Notes: generated by a model from the sequence alone, not told the origin. DNA of 7,347 nt from Desulfocapsa sp. (GCA_029942265.1 JAOZTO010000117.1:1-7347); one strand, 5' to 3'. Numbered from the stretch's first letter, positions 1 to 6,838 are shown. Numbers and translations: made by a program.

Positions 1-71
1 ATGATATATTTAAGGATTCGTCTTATCAGAGATTTCAATCCAGACGCCTCATGTCAAAATATTACAAATGT
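1..71. other. intergenic stretch downstream of cti, no gene recognised
   Basis: This short stretch follows the stop codon of the last gene of the minus-strand unit. I see no hairpin followed by a T-run on the minus strand, so a terminator for the operon, if there is one, lies beyond the left edge. The only structure is a pair of 5-base words (GGATT and CGTCT on the plus strand, 14-23) whose complements recur at 37-46 in swapped order, so they cannot form one continuous stem. Confidence 0.5.
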
Positions 72-2465
72 TTACAAGTTTACAGCAGGAGTAGCTGATG
101 CCTTATAAAAATATCTATTCAAATCAAAAAGACCAGACTGCACTGGCTGATCGATATTAAAACGTTCCTGTAACCAGTCGTAGTGTTCCCAAAAATCTGA
201 GTTTGCCCGGTTGACACCAAACTTGTCAAAACGTTTTTTTTCTTCGATACTGTCAATACTGTTTAAATTAACCAACAGATCAAAAAAACCGGGTAAATCA
301 TCCTGCCTGATCTCCATAAAATAATTTGGATATGATCCGATAAATCCGGGTATAAAATTTGCACTATTTTTTAGAGGATTCAACGAGGATTCTTCGTCAA
401 ACATGAACGTCACATTGTCATGCCAGCGGTTAACCACCATCGAAACTACAACATCACTACCGTCATTTTGACGAATACGGATATAAATCACATTGGCATT
501 GTAGTCGTCCACCAATACAAAAAATGGAGTTCCCGGTTTTGAAACAGATCGAAATGCCTGCAAATAATCGTCTACGGTTTCATACTGATCCGGCAAAGGA
601 GGATATTCAACACCAGGCGGCAAATAATTCACTTTATCGAAATGAATATCCACCTCCGGTAGGATATGATCAGTAACTATATGCTCCATAAATTCCTGTT
701 TGGGCCTATCTGTTTCGTAAACAATTTTTCCTGGAATTCCAGCATCATAATATACAACATCTTTCGGATTAACTCCCTGATACCAAGAGTTCATCATGGG
801 CCTACGGTTTTCTTCAGGCATAAACCCCAGAAAGTAACTCTCTCCCTCCTGACGCAGACCGTCCATATACAATCGGATAGCCAATTGATGCCCAAGAGTT
901 CCGTACACATCATAGCCTGCTACCAGAGCGTAGTAGAGACGTTCAAGCAGCGGGTAATCCATAACCCATAGAGTTCGGGCAAGATTTCCAAGGACACCCT
1001 TATTTACTGAAGCACTGTCAAAGTGGCGATATATTGTCAAAATAGGACTGTCTGCTGCACTATTTCCTTTCCAGATAGCATCATAACCCTGTCCATAAAA
1101 ATTATGGGTCATATAGTAATTCTGGCGTGCCTTATAATAGCGATCAAGAGCCTTATCATATTTGTTGCCGATAAGATCAAAGACAGGAAAATCACTCCCC
1201 TTTTCAATGGGCATAATAAGATTATGTTTCTGCAGATTCAAAAAAGCAGGATATTGAACACTCAATTCATGATCCGGATCTTGGAACATCACCCAAAAAT
1301 GGTCTGGTATGACATTCAAGGCTATCTGCCCTCGACAGACCGGCCCCCTAATAAAAGTCATTATAATATAGTGTGAATTATCAAGAAGAAACTGGTAGCG
1401 GGAACGGGGTGGAATCTGTTCGAAGGAGATAAAAGGGTTGGCACTTTCCACTGGATTATATCCGAATTGATACGGTTTCTCCAGCCAATCAGGTTCAATA
1501 AATAATTCTTTTATACGAGCCATCTTAGCATCGTTAAAGTTAAAAACCATATGGGTTTTATGAACGATGGTCGAATGAATTTTGCGAAAACGGTAGTAAA
1601 AAGTATCAACCCCCGGATCATCATACGGACGAACCGTATCAATGATTTCTACAGGGGTGCCCGGAGGCGTTGTGGAACGAAGTAATTCATAAAATTCGTT
1701 GGTGGGAGTACCAAATTTAATATGAGCCAGAAACAGATGTTCATAAAGATAACGGGAGGTCATTACATACTTGGGATCCTGATTGTTCAGAAAAGTTTCC
1801 CACTTGACAATTTCCTCAGCATCAGCAGCTTTCGGCGTTGTTAATGTGTGTTGTTCAGCAGTTGTAGGCCCTTTAGCACCTTGAGCCAGCCAACCGGCAA
1901 TTAATTCAAACTCGTCCTGTTTTAAGGGGGGAAATCCAAAAGGCATTCCACGATTAGGATGTTTGGACAGGTAGCCATCAAGTTCGATAGATGTTTCCGA
2001 ACAGGTTAAATCATCTGCTTCTGAAAAATATTCACCTGTAGATTCAGGATTTTTCATTTTATGATCAAGAATCTGAAGCATCAAAGAATTGTTCAAGCCA
2101 TCCGCAACACTACTGTCTGTGACTGTATGAAAACCCTTTTGCCGCCACTGTTCTGTAGAATGTGCATCAATAAATAGGCGTGTAGGATCCATGGTACTCA
2201 GACGGGTGGCATTGTATATTGCCTTCTTGGTTCCGCCTCGATCAACACCTTCATACGAGTTCAATTTAAGCTGACATGGAGAGTTATAGCAGGAATGACA
2301 TACAGCACAACGTTTATCAAGGATCGGTTTTATTTCACGAAGATAGCTGACATTGTGTGTAGGAAGTTGTACAGCTATTGGATCAGGTGCTTTGTGAGTA
2401 CAAGCAGAAAACAATATAATCGACAACACGAACATATAAAAATATTTCACTATACGAATCTCCAT
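72..2465 (-). CDS. cti: fatty acid cis/trans isomerase (Cti), periplasmic haem c-type lipoprotein candidate
   Basis: Cti isomerises cis-unsaturated acyl chains of membrane phospholipids to trans, which stiffens the membrane under solvent, heat or osmotic stress; it acts from the periplasmic side. The protein is 797 aa, slightly longer than the roughly 770 aa Pseudomonas enzymes. It starts with a hydrophobic segment (residues 9-21) ending in LFSAC, so C22 could be a lipidated cysteine, although F at -3 is a weak lipobox. The family hallmark follows: a CxxCH haem c site (C53, C56, H57), extended by C59 and C64, then the conserved RLFIDAHS region near residue 95. A second conserved patch with CRGQIALN lies near the middle. 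The ATG directly abuts the helicase stop codon and has a strong AGGGGAG ribosome binding site 6 bases upstream, inside the helicase 3' end. It is the last gene of the six-gene unit. Family assignment is firm; lipid anchoring is inferred. Confidence 0.95.
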   Translation of the reverse strand: MEIRIVKYFYMFVLSIILFSACTHKAPDPIAVQLPTHNVSYLREIKPILDKRCAVCHSCYNSPCQLKLNSYEGVDRGGTKKAIYNATRLSTMDPTRLFIDAHSTEQWRQKGFHTVTDSSVADGLNNSLMLQILDHKMKNPESTGEYFSEADDLTCSETSIELDGYLSKHPNRGMPFGFPPLKQDEFELIAGWLAQGAKGPTTAEQHTLTTPKAADAEEIVKWETFLNNQDPKYVMTSRYLYEHLFLAHIKFGTPTNEFYELLRSTTPPGTPVEIIDTVRPYDDPGVDTFYYRFRKIHSTIVHKTHMVFNFNDAKMARIKELFIEPDWLEKPYQFGYNPVESANPFISFEQIPPRSRYQFLLDNSHYIIMTFIRGPVCRGQIALNVIPDHFWVMFQDPDHELSVQYPAFLNLQKHNLIMPIEKGSDFPVFDLIGNKYDKALDRYYKARQNYYMTHNFYGQGYDAIWKGNSAADSPILTIYRHFDSASVNKGVLGNLARTLWVMDYPLLERLYYALVAGYDVYGTLGHQLAIRLYMDGLRQEGESYFLGFMPEENRRPMMNSWYQGVNPKDVVYYDAGIPGKIVYETDRPKQEFMEHIVTDHILPEVDIHFDKVNYLPPGVEYPPLPDQYETVDDYLQAFRSVSKPGTPFFVLVDDYNANVIYIRIRQNDGSDVVVSMVVNRWHDNVTFMFDEESSLNPLKNSANFIPGFIGSYPNYFMEIRQDDLPGFFDLLVNLNSIDSIEEKKRFDKFGVNRANSDFWEHYDWLQERFNIDQPVQSGLFDLNRYFYKASATPAVNL

Positions 2466-3878
2466 TTATTTCTCCCCTGCAACTGGTTTTAACAACTCTT
2501 TCTCTGGTGGAAAACATGGCAGTGCCTCACCAATATACTCTTCAATATCCATCAGATAAAAAGAACTTTCCTCATCGGCAAAACTGATGGAAATACCAGC
2601 GGCTCCTGCACGACCAGTACGACCTATACGATGTACATAATCCTCCGGCTCATAAGGAAGGGTGAAGTTTACCACATGGCTGACTCCATCAATATGAATA
2701 CCTCTTCCTGCCACATCCGTTGCCACTAAAGCCTTAATTTTTCCCTGCCTGAAATTCTCAAGACGAGCTGTTCTTTTCTGCTGTGGAACATCTCCTGTCA
2801 GCAAAGCGCAGTTTATGCCATCACGGCGCAACCGTTCTTCAAGACGTTTGGCATCACGTTTCATATTCGTAAAAATAATGACCCGATCACAACTATCCAT
2901 TTTGATAATATTGTACAATACACGATATTTTTCATTTTTGGTGAGAGTATACACAAGCTGTTCAACTGTGTCCACAGCCACCTGTTCAGTTTCAGTTTCC
3001 ACAGAAACAGGCTTTACACACCACTGCGATGCCAGGCGTGTAACATCTTCTGTAATTGTTGCAGAAAACATCATGGTTTGTCGCTTATCTCTGTTGGGCA
3101 GTTTATGGATGATAGATCGTACATCCGGAATAAATCCCATATCAAGCATACGATCCGCTTCATCAATGACCATGATTCCTGCCTGATGAAGCTGCACCAC
3201 TCCCTTGCGTGAAAAGTCGAGTAATCGCCCTGGAGTTGCCACTAAAATGTCCACAGGATAATTTCTGATATTACGTTGCTGGCGTTCATAGTCAGTACCA
3301 CCGTAAGCTTCTGCCACACGCATTGGTAAGTATTTGGCAATGGCTCTTGCATCTTTTGCAATCTGGATTACAAGCTCTCTGGTAGGAGCAATGATCAGTG
3401 CGCGAGGTGTTCCATTTTTACGTTTCTGCTGCTGTTCACGGAGCAGGCGTGAAAAAATACCAATAAGAAACACAGCGCTCTTTCCAGTTCCGGTGGACGC
3501 CTTGCCTATAAGATCTTTTCCGGCAATTACATCAGGTAGTGCTTGTTGCTGAATAGGCGTACAGTATCTAAAATTCAAATCAGCAATCCCGTGCATAAGG
3601 CCAGGGGGTAATTTGAAATCATGAAAACGAGCCTTGCCCTCTTCAGGTTTCACCTGAAATTGCGAGACTGTCCATTTTCGTGGTTTGGGAGATACGGGTT
3701 TTTGATGCTGAACAGGCGGTTTTGGCTGGACAACAGGAATATCCGGCTTCTTAGTATCCGGCTTCTTAATTACCTGAACCTGTTTTCTCACAAATGCTGT
3801 CGAAATGACTCCGCATCTTCTGATCATACGAAGTTTTTTTCTTCTGCTCTGCCGTTGTTTAATTTGTCTTTTATTCAT
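2466..3878 (-). CDS. DEAD-box ATP-dependent RNA helicase, RhlB-like
   Basis: This cytoplasmic enzyme uses ATP to unwind or remodel structured RNA. All core motifs are visible in 470 aa: the Q-motif CTPIQ (Q110), Walker A ASTGTGKS (127-134), Ia PTREL (165-169), GG (193-194), Ib TPGR (215-218), DEAD (239-242), SAT (272-274), IIFTN (334-338), ATDVAGRG (386-393) and HRIGRTGR (416-423). The C-terminal end, with EEYIGE at 446-451 and a PC shortly after, resembles RhlB, the helicase partner of RNase E in gammaproteobacteria, more than RhlE or DeaD. Residues 1-68 form a very basic, Lys/Pro-rich tail with no recognised domain, likely disordered and RNA-binding. The start abuts the Nudix stop codon with no gap; the upstream TAAGG is a weak, distant ribosome binding site, so translation is probably coupled. 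RhlB subgroup placement is from memory and less certain than the family. Confidence 0.95.
   Translation of the reverse strand: MNKRQIKQRQSRRKKLRMIRRCGVISTAFVRKQVQVIKKPDTKKPDIPVVQPKPPVQHQKPVSPKPRKWTVSQFQVKPEEGKARFHDFKLPPGLMHGIADLNFRYCTPIQQQALPDVIAGKDLIGKASTGTGKSAVFLIGIFSRLLREQQQKRKNGTPRALIIAPTRELVIQIAKDARAIAKYLPMRVAEAYGGTDYERQQRNIRNYPVDILVATPGRLLDFSRKGVVQLHQAGIMVIDEADRMLDMGFIPDVRSIIHKLPNRDKRQTMMFSATITEDVTRLASQWCVKPVSVETETEQVAVDTVEQLVYTLTKNEKYRVLYNIIKMDSCDRVIIFTNMKRDAKRLEERLRRDGINCALLTGDVPQQKRTARLENFRQGKIKALVATDVAGRGIHIDGVSHVVNFTLPYEPEDYVHRIGRTGRAGAAGISISFADEESSFYLMDIEEYIGEALPCFPPEKELLKPVAGEK
2472..2478 (-). promoter_or_regulatory. ribosome binding site of cti
   Basis: On the minus strand this reads AGGGGAG, 6 bases before the cti ATG. 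It lies within the final codons of the helicase gene. The best match to the anti-Shine-Dalgarno sequence that I noticed in this operon, it supports the 2465 start and suggests cti is well translated even though it is the last gene. Confidence 0.75.
3740..3768 (-). repeat. 15-base tandem duplication in the helicase N-terminal tail
   Basis: A 14-base word (TATCCGGCTTCTTA on the plus strand) occurs at 3740-3753 and again at 3755-3768, a perfect period of 15 bases. It encodes two copies of a five-residue KKPD-type unit at about residues 38-47 of the helicase. The length is a multiple of three, so the frame is kept. Confidence 0.8.
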
Positions 3879-4376
3879 TTATTTTGAGACCTTATATAGT
3901 ATATCAATTCCGTCAGGAGTAAATTTTTCTTTTTTTGAAAGTTCAAAAATATCAGATACTTTCATAAAACTACCAGATGCCACCTCTTCTTTTTGTAGTT
4001 GAAACGGACCATTATGCACACAGGAAAAAATTCGTCCCCAGACTCGGTTATTCTCTTCCTCAAAATACTGATCAAAAAGAGGAGTAAAGGATACACCACT
4101 TACTCCCAATTCTTCTTCTAATTCTCGTTCAGCCGACTGTTCATAGGATTCTCCGGAAAGCACCACACCACCTGCCGCCACATCCCAGCAGGATGGGTAT
4201 ACATCTTTAGTGGCTGTGCGTTTTTGAAGAAAGAGTTCATGCTTTTCGTTAAATACAAGAATGTAGGAAGCACGATGGATAAGCCCCTGTTCACGCATGA
4301 CACGTCTTGAGACTGCTTTAAGCTCCAGGTTATCACGGTCAACAATCTGAATGATCTCATCTCCTGGATTATACAT
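3879..4376 (-). CDS. Nudix hydrolase, YfcD-like
   Basis: Nudix enzymes hydrolyse nucleoside diphosphates linked to another moiety; the substrate here cannot be read from sequence. With the ATG at 4376 the protein is 165 aa and carries a perfect Nudix box, Gx5Ex7REUxEExGU, at residues 70-92 (E76, R84, E85, E88 and E89 include the metal-binding glutamates). The preceding HRASY and KRTATKD segments and the following RVWGRIFSC segment match my memory of E. coli YfcD. It shares the fold of type I isopentenyl diphosphate isomerase, but that enzyme's catalytic cysteine before the box is replaced by AAGG, so isomerase activity is unlikely. An in-frame ATG at 4430 would add 18 residues and overlap the upstream gene by 62 bases. 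I prefer 4376 because it gives an 8-base overlap and the expected family N-terminus. Neither start has a good ribosome binding site. Confidence 0.88.
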   Translation of the reverse strand: MYNPGDEIIQIVDRDNLELKAVSRRVMREQGLIHRASYILVFNEKHELFLQKRTATKDVYPSCWDVAAGGVVLSGESYEQSAERELEEELGVSGVSFTPLFDQYFEEENNRVWGRIFSCVHNGPFQLQKEEVASGSFMKVSDIFELSKKEKFTPDGIDILYKVSK

Positions 4377-5016
4377 TATTTTGTTTTCCAGGTCTGGAAC
4401 AATGAGCTGTGGGAATGGAGGGCGGACCATTTACCAGCATTTGAGCGATTGTGAGTTTCACCCGTGGATACAGATGTAGTTTTTCACCAATAAATTCTCT
4501 CTCAACGCCCACTAATCGTTGTAACAGTGGTGTTCGTTCAACCTGCGGTGCCTGGGAATCATCGGGAAAATTCTTCTTCACAATGGCCTGACAACGAAAA
4601 CAGCCAGGAAAATGTAACACCTTACCATCCGGTCTCCGCATGGCGGCAGGAACACCATGAGTTCTACACACCATAAGTCTGTGCGTATACAAACTGCACC
4701 GTCCATCATCAAGTAAGGGACACATTACCTGGGGGCGTTCCCCTTTACTTTCAGCTTCTTCACAGGCAACAATATATTGCTTTGATCGTTGAATCAGTTC
4801 CTGCTGGCGTGAATCATCCAGCTTGCGAAACCCTCTCCAGAGATACGCCCATTCGGTGTAGGTGTGGTGAAGAAAATAGGAGTCACAGCAATTATCCGAA
4901 CAACCATCACAGCTGAATGTCAGACTTTGAGCCACTTCATTGTAGTCGGATTCCATATTTTCGTAGATTTTGCGTAACTCTTCACTAAGTTCATCACTCA
5001 ATACCACTTCTGTCAT
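4369..5016 (-). CDS. YkgJ-family cysteine cluster (CxxCxxxCC) protein
   Basis: Proteins of this family carry a conserved cysteine cluster believed to bind zinc or an iron-sulfur cluster; their biochemical role is not established. The 215 aa product has an N-terminal cluster C36-x2-C39-x3-C43-C44 and a second group C99, C107 and C117 in the pattern CPLLDDGRCSLY...CRTHG that is typical of the family. A further CFRC pair (C139, C142) follows, and C206 sits near the end. There is no signal peptide or membrane segment, so it is cytoplasmic. Its ATG overlaps the upstream AMMECR1 stop as ATGA, preceded by GAGGGA at a suitable distance, which fixes the start. Its 3' end overlaps the Nudix start by 8 bases. 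I can assign the family with confidence but not a function. Confidence 0.88.
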   Translation of the reverse strand: MTEVVLSDELSEELRKIYENMESDYNEVAQSLTFSCDGCSDNCCDSYFLHHTYTEWAYLWRGFRKLDDSRQQELIQRSKQYIVACEEAESKGERPQVMCPLLDDGRCSLYTHRLMVCRTHGVPAAMRRPDGKVLHFPGCFRCQAIVKKNFPDDSQAPQVERTPLLQRLVGVEREFIGEKLHLYPRVKLTIAQMLVNGPPSIPTAHCSRPGKQNNV

Positions 5017-5582
5017 CCTTTTCCCTCTTCAAAGCATTGCACTTGATAAATTTCGATTTCCGGGTGAGAATCGTGCCACGCCATCTCGGAAAGTCCTGCT
5101 TTTTGACACAGATTGCCGAGAAACTGTTCAGGACGAGCCAGCTGTTCCCAAACCTGCGGCAAAAAGGTGGCCACCGCCCCGCCAAGTTTTAAAATTACTC
5201 CATCTATTCCCGGGCGTAATTTACTGATCAGATCAGCACCATCCTGATAGTCCAGTATTTTCGGCTGGCTGAGTACCGATATCTCGATCTCCACATTCTT
5301 ATATTCAGTAGCAGTCAGTGGAGAAAATCGGCTATCGTGGAAAGCGGCACTGATTGCATTTCGTTTTACACTCTCTAAAACGGAACCACTTGGGAGAAGA
5401 TTCCCAATACAGCCCCGTAGAGCACCATGCATCTTCAAAGTAACAAATGTTCCATGTTCAACAGCAAGTGCTGAATCATCCGAGTTAGCCCTGGATGTTG
5501 CTACTCCCAGCCGTTCAGTAATTGTTTCTCGTGCAAGTCTCAGCAGTGTTTTTCCCTGTACAACAGTTAATACCTTATCCAT
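5013..5582 (-). CDS. AMMECR1-domain protein (AmmeMemoRadiSam system protein A)
   Basis: The product is a single AMMECR1 domain, the A component of the AmmeMemoRadiSam set, whose partners are a Memo-type protein (B) and a radical SAM protein. The molecular function is unproven; links to RNA or protein modification have been suggested. With the ATG at 5582 the protein is 189 aa. The invariant LRGCIG motif is at residues 55-60, followed by HDSRF at 82-86 and the EIEISVLS strand at 99-106. There is no export signal. The chosen start forms a 1-base TAATG overlap with the stop of the upstream gene. Two other in-frame ATGs exist, at 5588 and 5609; a GGAG at 5593-5596 fits the 5588 start (4 bases) and the 5582 start (10 bases) about equally. 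The longer form from 5609 would overlap the neighbour by 28 bases and adds no conserved residues. Confidence 0.9.
   Translation of the reverse strand: MDKVLTVVQGKTLLRLARETITERLGVATSRANSDDSALAVEHGTFVTLKMHGALRGCIGNLLPSGSVLESVKRNAISAAFHDSRFSPLTATEYKNVEIEISVLSQPKILDYQDGADLISKLRPGIDGVILKLGGAVATFLPQVWEQLARPEQFLGNLCQKAGLSEMAWHDSHPEIEIYQVQCFEEGKG
5022..5027 (-). promoter_or_regulatory. ribosome binding site of the YkgJ-family gene
   Basis: The minus strand reads GAGGGA here, 5 bases before the ATG at 5016. It lies in the last codons of the AMMECR1 gene, consistent with translational coupling through the ATGA overlap. Confidence 0.65.
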
Positions 5583-6616
5583 TACCATTCTACTCCAAGC
5601 ATTAAACAATTTATTCCACTTCCAATTCCCAGCATGGCTGCTTTTTCACCACGGCGAAAACAATCCTGCTCCAAAGCCATTGCCATTGTGATGGGAGCAG
5701 AAACAGATCCCACATTTCCAAGAATCTGAAGTGTTTCAAAATTCTTTTTCAGATCAAGCTGCAAAGTATCAAAAAGTAATCTGGCATGAGCCGTTCCCAC
5801 TTGATGACAGAAAAATCGATCAATATCATTGCCTTTCCATCCAGGAACATCCGCAAATTTTTTCCAGGTCATATGCGCTGTTTCAACTCCACGCAACAGT
5901 AACTCCTCGGAATTTGTGTTCATAAGAGTTGTCTCTGTTCCACTCTGCGCCCCCTGGCATAAATCGGAATGTCTGGTGTTCGCTTTCCAGGCTCCTCGTA
6001 TCAGGCGCGGTTTATCCATCTCTGGCAACAATTTACACATATACAATGCCACAGAACCGGAACCAATAGTTAAAGAGGCAAAGGCTGGTTTTATTGCTTT
6101 CCTGCTCAGACTTTCATCTGTGAGTAATGTCTGAATAGTTGATTCAATAAGTTCTTCAGCGGTTTCTCCAGCAACAACCAGCCCATTTTGAACCTGACCA
6201 AGCTCTATCATATTTGCAAGCATCACCATCCCGTCAAGAAATCCGAGACAAGCATTGGAGAGATCAAAAAGCAGGCAATCTTCTGACAAACCCAGCTGAT
6301 CATGAACAAAAGAGGCCGTAGCCGGTTCCATCATATCTCGTGAAACGGACGTGAAAATAAGGCATTCGATTGCAAGTGGGTCAATATCAGCTTTCGTAAG
6401 GACATTTTTCCCGGCAAGGGCTGCTCCCTCACTCGGCCTTGTTCCAGGGTTCCACAAACGTCGTTCCCTAATACCACTCATCAGTTCAAGTCTTCCTGGA
6501 GGTAGCTTTAATCGTTTGTAAAGAGGTGCTAAGCGCTCCTCGATCATATCAGAGCTTAATGTTTTGGGTGGTAATTCATAAGCAAATGTGTGCAGGCAAA
6601 CGTTGGAATAGATCAT
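5582..6616 (-). CDS. oleA: OleA-like thiolase-fold enzyme (3-oxoacyl-ACP synthase III family)
   Basis: OleA condenses two long-chain acyl-CoAs head-to-head by a non-decarboxylative Claisen reaction to a 2-alkyl-3-ketoacid, the first step to long-chain olefins or ketones. The 344 aa product has the thiolase/FabH Cys-His-Asn triad: C123 in NACLGF, H271 in CHQVG and N301 in LGNVG. It also keeps a glutamate, E97 in MEPATAS, which corresponds to the OleA glutamate that reaches across the dimer as the catalytic base. The N-terminus, the SVSRD segment and the C-terminal GIGSGINC region all resemble Xanthomonas OleA as I remember it, more closely than housekeeping FabH. The ATG at 6616 matches the family N-terminus but has no Shine-Dalgarno sequence. 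It is first in the minus-strand unit. No oleB, oleC or oleD gene is in the window, so the product's fate is unknown, and a FabH-like role with another acyl acceptor remains possible. Confidence 0.85.
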   Translation of the reverse strand: MIYSNVCLHTFAYELPPKTLSSDMIEERLAPLYKRLKLPPGRLELMSGIRERRLWNPGTRPSEGAALAGKNVLTKADIDPLAIECLIFTSVSRDMMEPATASFVHDQLGLSEDCLLFDLSNACLGFLDGMVMLANMIELGQVQNGLVVAGETAEELIESTIQTLLTDESLSRKAIKPAFASLTIGSGSVALYMCKLLPEMDKPRLIRGAWKANTRHSDLCQGAQSGTETTLMNTNSEELLLRGVETAHMTWKKFADVPGWKGNDIDRFFCHQVGTAHARLLFDTLQLDLKKNFETLQILGNVGSVSAPITMAMALEQDCFRRGEKAAMLGIGSGINCLMLGVEW

Positions 6617-6624
6617 ATTGTGAA

Positions 6625-6653
6625 GTGATACATAAAGGTTTAGAATCTGTCAA
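6625..6653 (-). promoter_or_regulatory. putative sigma70-type promoter of the six-gene unit
   Basis: On the minus strand a perfect -35 box TTGACA (6648-6653) is followed after exactly 17 bases by TATCAC (6625-6630), which matches the -10 consensus at 4 of 6 positions. Only 8 bases separate the -10 box from the oleA-like ATG, so transcription would start at or next to the start codon. This is a pattern call; the -10 box is imperfect. Confidence 0.5.
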
Positions 6654-6745
6654 ATTAAGCAAATGTAGCAGGTATGTTGAAGGAATACAACTTGCAAACG
6701 AATAGAGAATCACTATTGGAAATCCGTAGTTAATATAAAACATAG

Positions 6746-6774
6746 TTGCTATCCCAACGAATTTCTGCTAAAAA
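6746..6774 (+). promoter_or_regulatory. weak candidate promoter of the solute-binding protein gene
   Basis: TTGCTA (6746-6751) and TAAAAA (6769-6774) are separated by 17 bases, and the -10-like box is preceded by TG one base away, as in extended -10 promoters. Each box matches consensus at 4 of 6 positions. It would give a leader of about 65 bases. Another AT-rich candidate, TATTAT at 6781-6786, lacks a matching -35, so the assignment is tentative. Confidence 0.3.
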
Positions 6775-6833
6775 CGATTGTATTATTTTGAGTTCGGTTA
6801 CTTCTTTACTGCCGGATACCTATTTATTCTATC

Positions 6834-6838
6834 AGGAG
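6834..6838 (+). promoter_or_regulatory. ribosome binding site of the solute-binding protein gene
   Basis: AGGAG lies 9 bases before the ATG at 6848 and supports that start, which also begins a classical signal peptide. Confidence 0.75.

Noticed and set aside
666..1376. Plus-strand open frames of about 100-117 codons opposite cti
   Set aside because: They lie entirely antisense to a strongly supported coding region, show no recognisable domain, and their composition looks like the reverse complement of cti.
2815..3887. Plus-strand open frames opposite the helicase
   Set aside because: The minus-strand frame carries every DEAD-box motif in order; the antisense frames are Ser/Arg/Cys-rich shadows without domains.
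3879..4376. Type I isopentenyl diphosphate isomerase (also Nudix fold)
   Set aside because: The cysteine expected just before the Nudix box is replaced by AAGG, and the Nudix box itself is the canonical hydrolase form.
4970..5227. Short open frames on both strands near the YkgJ/AMMECR1 junction
   Set aside because: They overlap two conserved genes joined by an ATGA overlap and have no family resemblance of their own.
5731..6134. Plus-strand open frames opposite the OleA-like gene
   Set aside because: They are antisense to the region encoding the catalytic residues and have no recognisable product.
5582..6616. Housekeeping FabH
   Set aside because: The Cys, His and Asn motif surroundings, the MEPATAS glutamate and the N- and C-terminal segments look closer to OleA. 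This is not excluded, so it is noted as the alternative in the gene entry.
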